In this document: positions 36,642-45,264 of the stretch, piece after piece
Numbering within the stretch: the stretch's first letter is position 1
How the letters are laid out: each line of letters begins with the position of its first letter
NCBI RefSeq assembly: GCF_025913575.1
Contig: NZ_CP109785.1
Coordinates: 496,001-560,000 of the forward strand
Source of the DNA: Halocatena marina
Lineage (GTDB): Archaea; Halobacteriota; Halobacteria; Halobacteriales; Haloarculaceae
Length of the DNA stretch: 64,000 nucleotides
Direction of reading: 5' to 3'
Program-made: the position numbers and the translations under genes
The notes under the pieces: model-generated
What the model saw: the letters and a program-made list of their open reading frames with translations, nothing else
What the model was told of the DNA's origin: nothing
Database searches by the model: none

Positions 36642-37814
36642 TCAGTCGTCGGCTGCTCGTTCTGCGGTTTCCCACGTGACGATGTTGCGCTGCTTCAGGA
36701 AATTTACAAGCGCAAGACCCATGCCGTAGTTCGAAACGACGAAGTAGTACGGGATATGGAAGATCGACGAAACCTGCCGCCCAACTCGATCACTGATCGC
36801 ACCGACCAGCGCACAGAGATAAAACACGATCTGGAACCCCAGAACGACGGGGTAGAACAGTCCCCTCGTCACCAGTGTCAGAACAACACTCGTCGCAAGG
36901 GCCCCGACGAGAAACACCGGTGAAAGCCATCTGAACACTTTGTGGGAGAACAATTTGAACGAAAACACCGGATACTGACGTGGATTCAACAGAGCAGTGT
37001 GGTCAGATAGCGTGTTCCACGATCGAGTGACAATCCGAACTCGACGAGAGAGTTCGGATTCGACCGACTGATCTGTCCGCTCGCGTGCGATAGCCGTCGG
37101 CGCGTACGCGATGCGTGAACCGTTTTCGATAAGCGCCAGTGGTTCTGCAAAGTCACTGATCGCATCCCGTGGGAGCGGAACGTACGATGACGTACGAACG
37201 GCATAGATCGAGCCATTGCCGGTAACGATGGAGCCGAGCTTCGATTCGAGTCGTTTGATGAGCCGTTCGTACCGCCAGTACGTGGATTCACCATCCACAT
37301 CACTATCGTCGCTGTATCGAAGCTCTCCCACAACGCAATCGACAGACGGCCCGAATCCTCGAATGAGCTCACGGATCGCGTCCGGATCGTACATGCTATT
37401 TGCATCAGAGAAGACAATGATCTCGCTTCCAACTTGTTCTGCGACCACGTTCTGACACTCGGTTTTTCCCACGCGGCCCTCAACGCGGATCAGTTCGACG
37501 CCTTCATCGGCGTACGACTCGACGATCTCGTCTGTCCGATCAGACGATGCGTCCGAAAACACGATGAGTTCTAACTTCTCTGCTGGATAGTCAAGCGCAA
37601 TGCTGTTCTCGATCTTCTCTGCAATCACGTCCTCTTCGTTGTACGCGGCGATGACCAACGATACCGTCGGGAGATCTGCAGGAAGTTCTTGGTGGTCTGA
37701 CTCGACAATCCGACTGATAATTGATAGAATTGCTGGATACAGTGCGTATGTGTGGACCAATGCAAAGCTACAAATCCAAAAAATGGCTGCAATTATATTG
37801 TTTTGTATTTTCAT
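36642..37814 (-). CDS. GT2-family glycosyltransferase with C-terminal membrane helices
   Basis: The 390 residues start with a hydrophobic helix (IIAAIFWICSFALVHTYALYP). The GT-A domain follows: VSLVIAAYNEEDVIAEKIEN, VFSDASSDRTDEIV, EIIVFSDANSMYD (the D-x-D-like metal site) and a late NGSIYAVRTS / ISDFAEPLAL acceptor region. Near residues 265-275, RRVRIVTRSWNTL resembles the Q/R-x-x-R-W motif of processive enzymes. Two or three C-terminal helices (WLSPVFLVGALATSVVLTLV) anchor it. The architecture fits hyaluronan/chitin-synthase-like or beta-glycosyltransferases. It faces the polymerase gene tail to tail and closes the glycan cluster. Confidence 0.85.
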   Translation of the reverse strand: MKIQNNIIAAIFWICSFALVHTYALYPAILSIISRIVESDHQELPADLPTVSLVIAAYNEEDVIAEKIENSIALDYPAEKLELIVFSDASSDRTDEIVESYADEGVELIRVEGRVGKTECQNVVAEQVGSEIIVFSDANSMYDPDAIRELIRGFGPSVDCVVGELRYSDDSDVDGESTYWRYERLIKRLESKLGSIVTGNGSIYAVRTSSYVPLPRDAISDFAEPLALIENGSRIAYAPTAIARERTDQSVESELSRRVRIVTRSWNTLSDHTALLNPRQYPVFSFKLFSHKVFRWLSPVFLVGALATSVVLTLVTRGLFYPVVLGFQIVFYLCALVGAISDRVGRQVSSIFHIPYYFVVSNYGMGLALVNFLKQRNIVTWETAERAADD

Positions 37815-38448
37815 TTTTTATAACCCATCTCTAATTTATTTATTCTATCTCATCCATATTTTCACTCCGTCACGTTCTTTCTCTGCTGGTTCCGACTGTG
37901 GTGTCGTTATTGATAGCACTTTTGATTATATTAGTGAACATGCTTTCTAGACTGTGAGACGATTGCGTTCGCTGCTTCGTGTGCAGGGCCATAAACCGAT
38001 GATCCTTCTCTTGGTCGATGTATTGGTACGTCGATTGAGCATCGGGACCCTCGGGGTGTTCGATATTCTATATCAAGGGTCTCTCAGCGTGTTGATCTGC
38101 TCACTGCAGTTCGTACCACGACAGACCGGCGTATTCGTAACGTTGATGATTTCATCACCCACAATGCTCAAATTATCATCGACTTGATCATTGAGTGTGG
38201 ATGATCTTGAGGAATTGGAAGCTACCTTATAAACAAGACTCGATCGACCCGTCCGGTGATTTTACCCACCCAAATCACATATGTAGGTTATCGATATTCA
38301 GATGGTTTCATCACGCTGTAGAGAATGGCAGCACCACTGCCAAGCTTCCAGTATCGTTTCCAGGATACCTAATATCATCACTGATTGACGCACACGTTTT
38401 GCTGTTCTACGATTTTCTATTTCACTCATTACTCTCAAGAGTGATTGG
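37815..38448. other. AT-rich intergenic region with a possible coding remnant
   Basis: 634 nt, AT-rich, between the GT2 gene and the Yip1-like gene. At 38085-38204 (plus strand) a stop-terminated 39-codon stretch reads RVDLLTAVRTTTDRRIRNV and then DFITHNAQIIIDLI, which looks like real protein but has no start and no upstream continuation in frame. I suspect a decayed gene end; the family is not recognised. Confidence 0.3.
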
Positions 38449-39126
38449 TCAAAGCAGTCCGTTGAGTCGTCGTAGAAGCCCCAAGACGAGAGGGATACAG
38501 ACAGTAATGAACGCATCTATCCGCGAGAGGTTGTGGAGGTGTTCCATCGCAGACACCCAAAGAACTCCACTCCAGAGCAATAGACCGATCCCAATCCCGC
38601 CTGCAATCAAGAGGACTGGGTCCGACTGGAGTTGCTCGAAGGCGTTTTGAGCAGCGTGGCTTCCTGCCGGAAGTGTCTCACCGCCAAAAACGTAGTACGC
38701 GGCAGCGATACTGACGAGTTTGTCGAAGATCGCTGGGACGAATCCCCAGCCAGTGAGCGCTAGCGTATCAGTAAACGATCCGTTTCCGTCGAAAGCAACA
38801 CGAGCAATGAGGTAAAACACGATCGCGTAGAGTCCCCACGTAATCACGGTACCGAGCACCGCACCGAAAACCGCGAGAATATTCGAGGCCGCAGAGATCA
38901 CGCCAGATACACTCTGGTTCACCTGTTGGCCCTGCGATTGAACCATGCTCGTTGCGAGCTCACTAGCGACATCCGCCCGTGGGAGTGCTGCGATACTCGT
39001 CAGTACAGCTACGAGCAACACGATCCCAACTGGACTGAGGAAGTTGGGACTTTCCGTCCGATGTCGGAAGAACATATTTGGATCAGTGATGAGCGCTTGG
39101 AATCCTGCAGATGAATCATTAGTCAC
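38449..39126 (-). CDS. Yip1-family membrane protein
   Basis: A 225-residue protein with five membrane segments: FLSPVGIVLLVAVLTSIAAL, AASNILAVFGAVLGTVITWG, LYAIVFYLIARVAF, VLLIAGGIGIGLLLWSGVLW and IDAFITVCIPLVLGLL. The opening ALITDPNMFFRHR and the central layout match the Yip1 domain (YIPF-like) common in haloarchaea, where function is unknown. It could organise or regulate membrane domains; no partner is evident. A 195-nt gap separates it from the upstream HtpX gene on the same strand, so co-transcription is possible but not shown. Confidence 0.75.
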   Translation of the reverse strand: MTNDSSAGFQALITDPNMFFRHRTESPNFLSPVGIVLLVAVLTSIAALPRADVASELATSMVQSQGQQVNQSVSGVISAASNILAVFGAVLGTVITWGLYAIVFYLIARVAFDGNGSFTDTLALTGWGFVPAIFDKLVSIAAAYYVFGGETLPAGSHAAQNAFEQLQSDPVLLIAGGIGIGLLLWSGVLWVSAMEHLHNLSRIDAFITVCIPLVLGLLRRLNGLL

Positions 39127-39321
39127 AATGTTATATTATATCTGAGGAAGATTGATAATATAGTTACGGAATTTCATCGAACAGGAAATAATCACGACAC
39201 TATTTTCAGATGTGATCTCGGGGTAATCGAACTGGCTCATTGACTGAGAGGACGATGGACATTAATCTCTCAGATTGTCTCGCCATCAACCAAGTGCCGC
39301 CTAGCGACTGGTTCCCGGGAA

Positions 39322-40293
39322 CTAGTCGATCTCGATGTGTCGCCAGTGGCTCGTTTCAGAACTCGTTCCTGTGGCACTTGCAGCCTCGCGGACGCGGCTA
39401 ATGCGCTCATCAGTCGGTGGATGGCTTGCAAGTGCTCGTTCTAACGGTGTTTGTTCCGTCTGACGATCGTGTGTCGGGAGCAGCCACGAGAACAGTCCCC
39501 AGCCAGGCTCGCTTGCACGCTGGATCTTCTTGAGCGCACGAGCAAGTGCCAACGGATCGTCGAGGATTGCCACTGCTCGCTGGTCGGCAGCGTATTCCCG
39601 GCGGCGGGAGTAGGCCTGCAGCGCCAGCGTTGGAGCGATAAGCAAACCGATTACGAGTCTGATCACTCCACGTCGAAAGCCATTCCCCACACTTTTAGGG
39701 CCGCGTAGTGGACGGTCCACGACGAGCGATAGTCCCCAACAGCCCAGAAAGACAACGACGACGAACGGCACGAGCATCACGAGCACGAAGGATGTCGCCA
39801 TCCGTAGAATGCTCATAACCAGCATGCGCAGGAGACTGTCGTAGCCTTCGAGATGAGCGAATTCATGAGCGAGAACGCCCTCGAGCTCTGTTGGTGTTAA
39901 CAAGCGGACGAGCGAGTGATCAATCACGAGGGTCCCACTTCCGAGCGCAAACGCGTTGGGTTGACCAAGACGCGCAGTGTAGATCTCTGGTCGATCGAGC
40001 CGCATCCGTTGTGTAAGACGATCGACACTCGCGTGAATGCTCGGGGCACGGGACTGCGAGAGGGCTGTCACCGGGAGGCGAGAGAGGAGGCGCTTGGTGC
40101 TCGTCCGGTAGCTCAAGTAGCCAAAGACCAGTGCCATCGACCCCGCAAAGAGGAGCACCGATGGAAGGCTGCTACTGGTGAGAAGCGCACTGATCGCTTG
40201 GGAGGCAATGAGAACGCCAACGCCAGCAATCACGAGCAACCACACTCCAATCAGCACAGCGAGTCCACGCGGGCGACGGGATGACAGGGACAT
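39322..40293 (-). CDS. htpX: M48-family membrane metalloprotease, HtpX-like
   Basis: A 323-residue protein when started at MSLSSRRPRGLAVLIGV; the preceding 15 codons are a less likely extension. Two N-terminal membrane helices are followed by the zinc motif LAHEFAHLEGYD (H-E-x-x-H) near residue 140, then further helices (MLVPFVVVVFLGCWGLSLVV, LVIGLLIAPTLALQAYS) and the third zinc ligand region RRREYAADQRAV (E-x-x-x-D). The C-terminal TEQTPLERALASHPPTDERI is the family's terminal signature. HtpX removes misfolded membrane proteins and is often a stress gene; no regulator is nearby. Confidence 0.88.
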   Translation of the reverse strand: MSLSSRRPRGLAVLIGVWLLVIAGVGVLIASQAISALLTSSSLPSVLLFAGSMALVFGYLSYRTSTKRLLSRLPVTALSQSRAPSIHASVDRLTQRMRLDRPEIYTARLGQPNAFALGSGTLVIDHSLVRLLTPTELEGVLAHEFAHLEGYDSLLRMLVMSILRMATSFVLVMLVPFVVVVFLGCWGLSLVVDRPLRGPKSVGNGFRRGVIRLVIGLLIAPTLALQAYSRRREYAADQRAVAILDDPLALARALKKIQRASEPGWGLFSWLLPTHDRQTEQTPLERALASHPPTDERISRVREAASATGTSSETSHWRHIEID

Positions 40294-40814
40294 GGTTTTC
40301 GTACGTGTTGCTCGCCCAAAACGATTGCCGCGACGCAAATGAACCGCTCACTGAGCGTGAGATCGAAGTACCAGTGAATCTGTGTTGGTGTTTGTGATTT
40401 TCATACTAGAGGAGACACCACTACAGACTATGAACGTATCAGAATGTCATCTCCAAACAGGCTCCATGGACGATTCGAGCCGCCCAGATCGCTCTATTCG
40501 AGATGATTACGATTCAGCTCTCACGCACTGTCTTACGATTATTCGAAATATGATCGAATCACAAAAATATCGATAAAATCGTTAGATTTCGATCTCTCTG
40601 TCGAGATGCTATAATCAGCAATAGTCTGTGGTTCGAACGCTCGAAGTTAAGAGGCTTTGTCGTCCGAGCATACCTCGCACATTGATTTAGACTCTATTCA
40701 AATGACTTTACTTACTGTTTTGTAAACGGTGGTAGATCAGGACTCAAAGCACAATCTGTGTTCTATAGGTAGAAACCGAAACAATTACTTGAGCAAATAT
40801 TCAATTGATTGCTG
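40294..40814. other. Intergenic region upstream of the arsenic genes
   Basis: About 520 nt between htpX (minus) and arsR (plus). AT-rich near 40700-40805 (tttactgtttt, attcaattgat) with promoter-like elements for arsR. A 48-codon frame from ATG 40431 ending at 40576 has some acidic character (MDDSSRPDRSIRDDYDSA) but no recognisable family; it is not called. Confidence 0.35.
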
Positions 40815-41150
40815 ATGGCACAAACGACCGAGCGGCTTCGACGCTCTCTTAATGATGAACTTGAGGAGTGTCGTAGCGAGGATGTTGAACGTCGGCTTGA
40901 TGACCTCAGCGCGCTCGAATCAGCACTTAGAACAGAGCAGGTAACAGCTGAACTCAATGTGTTCGCGGCACTCGGCAACGAGGTGCAATACGCACTCGTT
41001 CGAGTTCTTGTAGCGGCACAGGAAGAGCTCTGTGTCTGTAAGCTACACGCAGTTGTCGACGTGACCGAGAGCGGACTCAGTCACGCGTTGTCGGCGCTTG
41101 TCGACGCTGGGCTCGTTACTGTCCTCAAAGGGAGCGTGAGCAATGAGTAA
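40815..41150 (+). CDS. arsR: ArsR-type arsenite-responsive repressor, wing lost
   Basis: A 111-residue winged-helix regulator. Residues 55-75 hold the metal-binding helix with the ELCVCKL cysteine pair, and residues 80-100 the recognition helix (VTESGLSHALSALVDAGLVT). In family members as I know them, a beta-wing of about 20 residues with a DGRWRxYR-like sequence follows LVT, ending in a second LVT-VLDG. Here the sequence runs directly LVTVLKGSVSNE. This fits a deletion between the two LVT-coding repeats with the frame kept. The wing contributes DNA binding and dimer contacts, so function may be impaired. The 3' end overlaps the acr3 start by 8 nt. Confidence 0.8.
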   Translation: MAQTTERLRRSLNDELEECRSEDVERRLDDLSALESALRTEQVTAELNVFAALGNEVQYALVRVLVAAQEELCVCKLHAVVDVTESGLSHALSALVDAGLVTVLKGSVSNE

Positions 41151-42309
41151 CGCCGAGGCTCACGAGCACGGCCCGGACTGTGACTGTGAGAGCTGTGGAG
41201 ATCCACGCTCGATGGATGTCCTCGATAAGTATCTCACAGTCTGGATTTTTGGCGCGATGGCAATCGGCGTGGGAATCGGCTATTTTGCACCGTCGGTGAC
41301 ACAACCGATTCAGGATCTCCATCTCGTAGGAATCGGGCTTGTGCTGATGATGTACCCTCCTCTGGCCAAGGCTGATTACTCACAGCTCTCAACCGTGTTC
41401 AGTAACTGGCGGGTGCTCGGGCTGAGTCTCGTACAGAACTGGTTAATTGGCCCTACCCTGATGTTCGGGCTAGCGGTTGTGTTCTTCAGTGGGCTCGTTC
41501 CTGGTCTGCCCGCGCGACCCGAGTACTTCCTTGGACTCGTCTTTATCGGGATGGCACGGTGTATCGCAATGGTACTCGTTTGGAACGAACTCGCAGATGG
41601 TTCGACCGAATACGTCACTGGGCTGGTCGCATTCAACAGCCTCTTTCAAATCATTACGTACGGCGTGTACGTCTGGTTCTTCGGACTATTCCTGCCACCT
41701 CTCTTAGGAATGGATGCACTCGTTGCCGGGATTACGAGTTTTAGCATTACACCAATCCAAGTGTTCGAGGCAATCGTCGTTTTCCTTGGTATACCATTTG
41801 TCGGTGGGTTTCTCACTCGCTATCTTGGCACTCGAGTGAAAGGTAAAACGTGGTATGATGAGGTATTGATTCCGAAGATCGATCCGTTGACGCTGGTCGC
41901 GTTATTGTTCACTGTAATTGTAATGTTCGCTACACAGGGCGAGAACATCGTTGCTGCGCCGGTAGATGTCCTGTTGATCGCTGTTCCGCTCACGATCTAC
42001 TTTGTCGTGATGTTTTTCGTGAGCTTCGGGATGGGACGCGGCATCGGAGCCGACTACTCGACGACAACCGCGATTGGGTTCACGGCAGCTTCGAACAACT
42101 TCGAACTCGCGATTGCGGTCGCAGTCGCAGTGTTCGGTGTTGGCTCTGGCGTCGCGTTCGCGACCGTTATTGGCCCGCTGATCGAGGTACCGGTGTTACT
42201 CGCGCTGGTCAACGCTGCGCTCTATTTCCGACGGAATGCCGACTGGAACGATGCCGAGACTGGAAGCGTAACTGCCTCAGCCTCCGATCCGATGACTGAT
42301 GACGACTGA
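41143..42309 (+). CDS. acr3: ACR3-family arsenite efflux pump
   Basis: Exports arsenite using the proton motive force. The 388 residues have a Cys/His-rich N-tail (EHGPDCDCESCGD, perhaps for metalloid capture) and ten membrane helices. The family cysteine in TM4 is in ARCIAMVLVWNELADG (near residue 140), and the conserved Glu in TM10 is in VIGPLIEVPVLLALV. The pump looks complete while its neighbours arsR and arsC carry internal deletions. The start overlaps arsR, so translation is coupled. In haloarchaea ACR3 is the usual arsenite exporter. Confidence 0.93.
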   Translation: MSNAEAHEHGPDCDCESCGDPRSMDVLDKYLTVWIFGAMAIGVGIGYFAPSVTQPIQDLHLVGIGLVLMMYPPLAKADYSQLSTVFSNWRVLGLSLVQNWLIGPTLMFGLAVVFFSGLVPGLPARPEYFLGLVFIGMARCIAMVLVWNELADGSTEYVTGLVAFNSLFQIITYGVYVWFFGLFLPPLLGMDALVAGITSFSITPIQVFEAIVVFLGIPFVGGFLTRYLGTRVKGKTWYDEVLIPKIDPLTLVALLFTVIVMFATQGENIVAAPVDVLLIAVPLTIYFVVMFFVSFGMGRGIGADYSTTTAIGFTAASNNFELAIAVAVAVFGVGSGVAFATVIGPLIEVPVLLALVNAALYFRRNADWNDAETGSVTASASDPMTDDD

Positions 42310-42324
42310 TCACGAGACACGACA

Positions 42325-42564
42325 ATGACGACGGATACCAATGCGGCAGCATCGATTCGCCTTGCCTTGTGTGTCCGGAGCGCTGGCCGCTCGCAGATGG
42401 CTCCGGTGTTTGATGTTCACGACTGGGCACTGGACGACCCTCGTGGCCAGAAACGAGACCGCGTGCGTGAAATACGTGAAGAGATCGAGGCTCGCGTTAC
42501 TGCGTTGTTCGACGAGATCGTGGAGCGCTGCCACGTGTCTGCTGGTACGAATGTGATTCAATAA
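42325..42564 (+). CDS. ArsC-like low-molecular-weight phosphatase, internally deleted
   Basis: A 79-residue frame, against about 130-140 for normal family members. The N-terminal part keeps the catalytic P-loop, LCVRSAGRSQMAP (C-x5-R: Cys and Arg seen), and the C-terminal part keeps the acid motif HDWALDDPRGQ (Asp in D-D-P) and the last helix (RVREIREEIEARVTALFDEI). The roughly 60 residues between SQMA and the DW motif are missing. Both halves are in the same frame, and this fits an in-frame deletion of the middle. The core beta strands are lost, so arsenate reductase activity is unlikely. It lies 15 nt after acr3 and overlaps the next gene (ATGA-like). Confidence 0.75.
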   Translation: MTTDTNAAASIRLALCVRSAGRSQMAPVFDVHDWALDDPRGQKRDRVREIREEIEARVTALFDEIVERCHVSAGTNVIQ

Positions 42565-42770
42565 TGAGTGATCGTTCTCTCCCAGATTACTCACACGCGA
42601 CGGCCTATCAGCTTTCGCCCGCCCAGTGGGCAGTACTGTTCACCAGCGCGTGGCTGGTTGGCTGGGTGGCGATCAGGAGCTACACGGGGATGCCAGTAAT
42701 CGATGCCTTGACACAAGCTGTCCCGATGGCGATCATACTCGGTAGCCTCGCATACGTTCTCAGACGATGA
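42564..42770 (+). CDS. Small two-helix membrane protein in the arsenic operon
   Basis: A 68-residue protein with two hydrophobic segments, WAVLFTSAWLVGWVAI (about 22-37) and ALTQAVPMAIILGSLAYVL (about 48-66). It starts on the last base of the arsC stop (TAATG), which shows translational coupling. No family is recognised. The location suggests a helper of arsenic resistance, for instance a partner of the pump, but this is inference only. Confidence 0.6.
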   Translation: MSDRSLPDYSHATAYQLSPAQWAVLFTSAWLVGWVAIRSYTGMPVIDALTQAVPMAIILGSLAYVLRR

Positions 42771-42927
42771 GCCAGCGAAACGACTGCACGTGTTCGCCAG
42801 TCGCAACAAGTCTGCTCATTGTCGTGGCTCATGTATCGATAACCGACCGTTTGATGTAGATATAAAATTCTATTCAATAAGACTATAGATACTAATTCTT
42901 AATAATCAAAAGAGTTTATATTGTTAT

Positions 42928-43356
42928 ATGAGCGTCGTCAGTGTCTCAATGCCAGAAGCGTTGCTCGAACGACTCGACCAGTTCGCCGATGATCATGGGT
43001 ACACAGGGAGAAGCGAAGTTATCCGAGAAGCAAGTCGTAATCTTCTCGGTGAATTTGACGATAAGAAGCTCGAAGACCGTGAGCTGATGGGAGTCGTGAC
43101 GGTCGTGTTTGATTACGAAACGACCACCGTCGAAGCAAAAATGATGCGACTGCGCCACGAACACGAGAACACCGTCGCATCAAATTTCCACAGCCATGTC
43201 GGTGGACGTCATTGTATGGAACTGTTCGTCCTCGAAGGCGCTCTCAAAGAAATTTCGACGTTCGTCGGAAAGATTCGAGCCACAAAGGACACGCTCACCG
43301 TCGACTACTCGGTGCTTCCCATGGATGACTTTGGATCACTTGCCGACATGAACTGA
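42928..43356 (+). CDS. nikR: Nickel-responsive regulator NikR
   Basis: A 142-residue ribbon-helix-helix repressor. Residues 1-48 form the RHH domain ([19 protein letters not shown], then [14 protein letters not shown]). The ACT-like C-domain has the nickel site in the segment [20 protein letters not shown], with His-x-His, a further His and Cys95-type Cys, as in E. coli NikR. It begins about 155 nt after the small membrane gene with an AT-rich promoter region (tctattcaataagac). Normally it represses nickel-uptake genes; here the neighbouring uptake genes are partly broken. Intact itself. Confidence 0.92.
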   Translation: MSVVSVSMPEALLERLDQFADDHGYTGRSEVIREASRNLLGEFDDKKLEDRELMGVVTVVFDYETTTVEAKMMRLRHEHENTVASNFHSHVGGRHCMELFVLEGALKEISTFVGKIRATKDTLTVDYSVLPMDDFGSLADMN

Positions 43357-43505
43357 TTCATTCACCAGACCCGTTTTTCGAACGGTTCCGTCCCTGAGTA
43401 ACGACTATACGCCACACACTCTTGAGTAATAATAGCTAACTTTGCTTCCATAGAGATTACCACATCTATAATCTATATTAGTAAATTCAATGAATATATC
43501 AAACG

Positions 43506-43879
43506 ATGATAATTTCCGGGCTTGGAGTGAGTTCGGTTGTCGGCTTAGGAATGACTTGGCGTCTCACTCATCCCGTCGGTAGAGCGCCCGCTTCGATTAC
43601 CATCGCCTACACCTCTATTCATCGGATATAGAACATGAGGTGATGCAACAAGAGGGATACTACGACGACCTTCCAGGTGACGTCACTGTCGAACGATTCA
43701 GCTCTGGTCCGAGCGTCGTAACGGCGCTCGCGAAGGGTGATATTGACACAGCAATCATTCAGGAACCATTCGTAACGATCATCGGACGTGCCCCTCGATT
43801 CCACGAACTCGCACACGATCGTCATGCCCACGAGTTCGTCGACTGCGTTACGTTTGTACGAGATGAGTTCACTGCCTAA
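43506..43879 (+). pseudogene. Broken ABC substrate-binding protein gene (NMT1/SsuA-like)
   Basis: A first frame from ATG 43506 gives a hydrophobic, signal-like start (MIISGLGVSSVVGLGMTW), then ASITIAYTSIHRI and an early TAG at 43629-43631. A second frame, two bases shifted and starting by about 43640, continues as a periplasmic-binding-type protein: QQEGYYDDLP, VERFSSGPSVVTALAKGDID, TAIIQEPFV. Reading the two together recovers the front and a middle section of a substrate-binding protein, but at least one frameshift is present and the roughly 200 C-terminal residues are missing. It was probably a nickel or related substrate-binding protein, judging by nikR. Frames are seen directly; the family is by resemblance. 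Confidence 0.6.
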
Positions 43880-44058
43880 GTGGCGAGGTATTGAGAGCCA
43901 ACCGCGAATCTCACTGAAACGAGAGAGCGTTACGCAAGTGAGCCGTATTCGACAGCGATGACTGTCTTATCAATAATAATCTCTTCCTACCCAATGATTA
44001 TTATGATGGCAACAAAAAATAGGTAATGTTATTATATTCTATCTGCAGGTTACTAACT

Positions 44059-44739
44059 ATGGCACACATTCATCTCGGAGAGGGTTCGTTCCCACTGTGG
44101 GCACTGGCTCTCTGGACGACCATTAGTGTTGCACTGATTGGGACAGTCCTCTACCGCGTGCGGACGAATGGAGTCAAAACACGTCAAATAGCGCTTGCGG
44201 GGATTGGGGCAGCCGCAAGCTTTGCGATCTTCCAGCTAAACATCCCCGTCTGGGGTGGTGTTCATATGAACCTCACTGGACTGGTTGGCATTCTTGCTGG
44301 ACCACTGCTCGGGTCGCTCATCGCGCTGGTCGTGAACATTTTCTCGGCTGCCCTCGGTCACGGTGCTATTGGCCTGTTAGGCGCGAACACACTCGTCAAT
44401 GCGTCGGAGGCTATTGTCGCCTACTACGCGTTCCGAATGCTGCTCCGTTTGGACTGGGACGTCTTTCCGGCGAGCGCGAGTGCCGCAATCCTTGGTCTCT
44501 CGGTTGGGGCCATCCTAATGGGCGCAATTGTCGTTATCAGTGGAGTGAACGGCAGTGCGCTTCCTCGTTCGGATCTGACGATCGCTGTTGCCGGGATGGT
44601 CGCCATTAATCTTGGTGTTGCAGTCGTTGAGGGACTCCTGACGGGATTGATTGTCCAGTTCCTCGCCTCGATCCGCCCCGACCTCGTTGGGATCGCTGAT
44701 AGCACTGAGCACAAGGTATCCGCGGGGGTGACGCTCTGA
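44059..44739 (+). CDS. cbiM: Cobalt/nickel ECF transporter S component CbiM/NikM
   Basis: A 226-residue membrane protein from MAHIHLGEGSFP, placed at the second ATG. The N-terminal His-rich start (M-x-H-I-H) is the metal-binding element of CbiM/NikM proteins, which require it at the extreme N-terminus. Six to seven membrane helices follow, with VHMNLTGLVGILAGPLLG and ALGHGAIGLLGANTLVNAS being family signatures. Intact. Its stop overlaps the cbiN start (TGATG). Together with NikR upstream, nickel seems as likely a substrate as cobalt. The ATPase and T component needed for energy are damaged or absent nearby. Confidence 0.88.
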   Translation: MAHIHLGEGSFPLWALALWTTISVALIGTVLYRVRTNGVKTRQIALAGIGAAASFAIFQLNIPVWGGVHMNLTGLVGILAGPLLGSLIALVVNIFSAALGHGAIGLLGANTLVNASEAIVAYYAFRMLLRLDWDVFPASASAAILGLSVGAILMGAIVVISGVNGSALPRSDLTIAVAGMVAINLGVAVVEGLLTGLIVQFLASIRPDLVGIADSTEHKVSAGVTL

Positions 44740-45059
44740 TGGATCGCTGGAAGCAGTATGCCGGTCTTGGCGGTCTTCTTGTCAGCTGTTTCGCCATTGG
44801 GTTGTGGGGCTTTACAGCGACTGGCGGGGCGCTTCCCTACGCGAAGCGGTTCACAAATGTACTACAGCACGGGTCACAGGAGGGCGGTGGCTCACTCGTT
44901 GCCCTCGGGCGGGGTATCGTTATTGCCGGTCCAATCCGCAAAGGCGGTCTTGTGGGCGAATTCGGTCTTATCATAGGTCTGTTCGTCATCATTGGAATTG
45001 GTCTGTACATCTATGCCGATCGTTATCACGATCCCGACGGACGAGAACGAGCTATCTAA
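44739..45059 (+). CDS. cbiN: CbiN/NikN-like small transporter subunit
   Basis: A 106-residue protein with two membrane helices (GGLLVSCFAIGLWGFTATGG at residues about 11-30 and FGLIIGLFVIIGIGLYIYADR near the C-terminus) and an extracellular loop, matching the PDGLE/CbiN-type accessory subunit that assists CbiM. The start overlaps the cbiM stop. It is intact and should be made along with CbiM. It lies directly before the broken cbiQ. Confidence 0.78.
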   Translation: MDRWKQYAGLGGLLVSCFAIGLWGFTATGGALPYAKRFTNVLQHGSQEGGGSLVALGRGIVIAGPIRKGGLVGEFGLIIGLFVIIGIGLYIYADRYHDPDGRERAI

Positions 45060-45064
45060 CAACC

Positions 45065-45264
45065 ATGACGGTGCTCTCAGACCACGTCCTAGATCCACTG
45101 CTTATCACTGTGTACGCCGAGCGTCGTGATGGACCACTCCATCAGATCAATCCCTGAACCAAAGGGGGGTGATTGGCGCTCTGGTGCTCGCTGTCACCCT
45201 GTTCGACCGACGCCAACTATTGGCCGGTCTGTATGGTGTGGTCCCGTTCGTGTCCAGTCACTGA
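45065..45264 (+). pseudogene. cbiQ: Broken cobalt/nickel ECF T-component gene (cbiQ remnant)
   Basis: Five nt after cbiN, the frame from ATG 45065 reads as a CbiQ start (MTVLSDHVLDPLLITVYAER, then RDGPLHQINP) and ends at a TGA at 45155. A second frame two bases off, from about 45166 to the TGA at 45262, reads GALVLAVTLFDRRQLLAGLY, the next CbiQ segment. The normal family continues for some 200 further residues with a charged motif near the end, and these are missing. A frameshift plus 3' truncation is clear. No cbiO ATPase follows. CbiM/CbiN thus stand without a local energy module. Confidence 0.75.

Noticed and set aside
37954..38187. 77-codon frame in the gap after the GT2 gene
   Set aside because: Hydrophobic and basic without pattern; a different frame in the same place looks more protein-like, so it is probably a shadow of a remnant.
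40382..40576. Small frame upstream of arsR with a partly acidic sequence
   Set aside because: No promoter spacing or family resemblance; too short to support.
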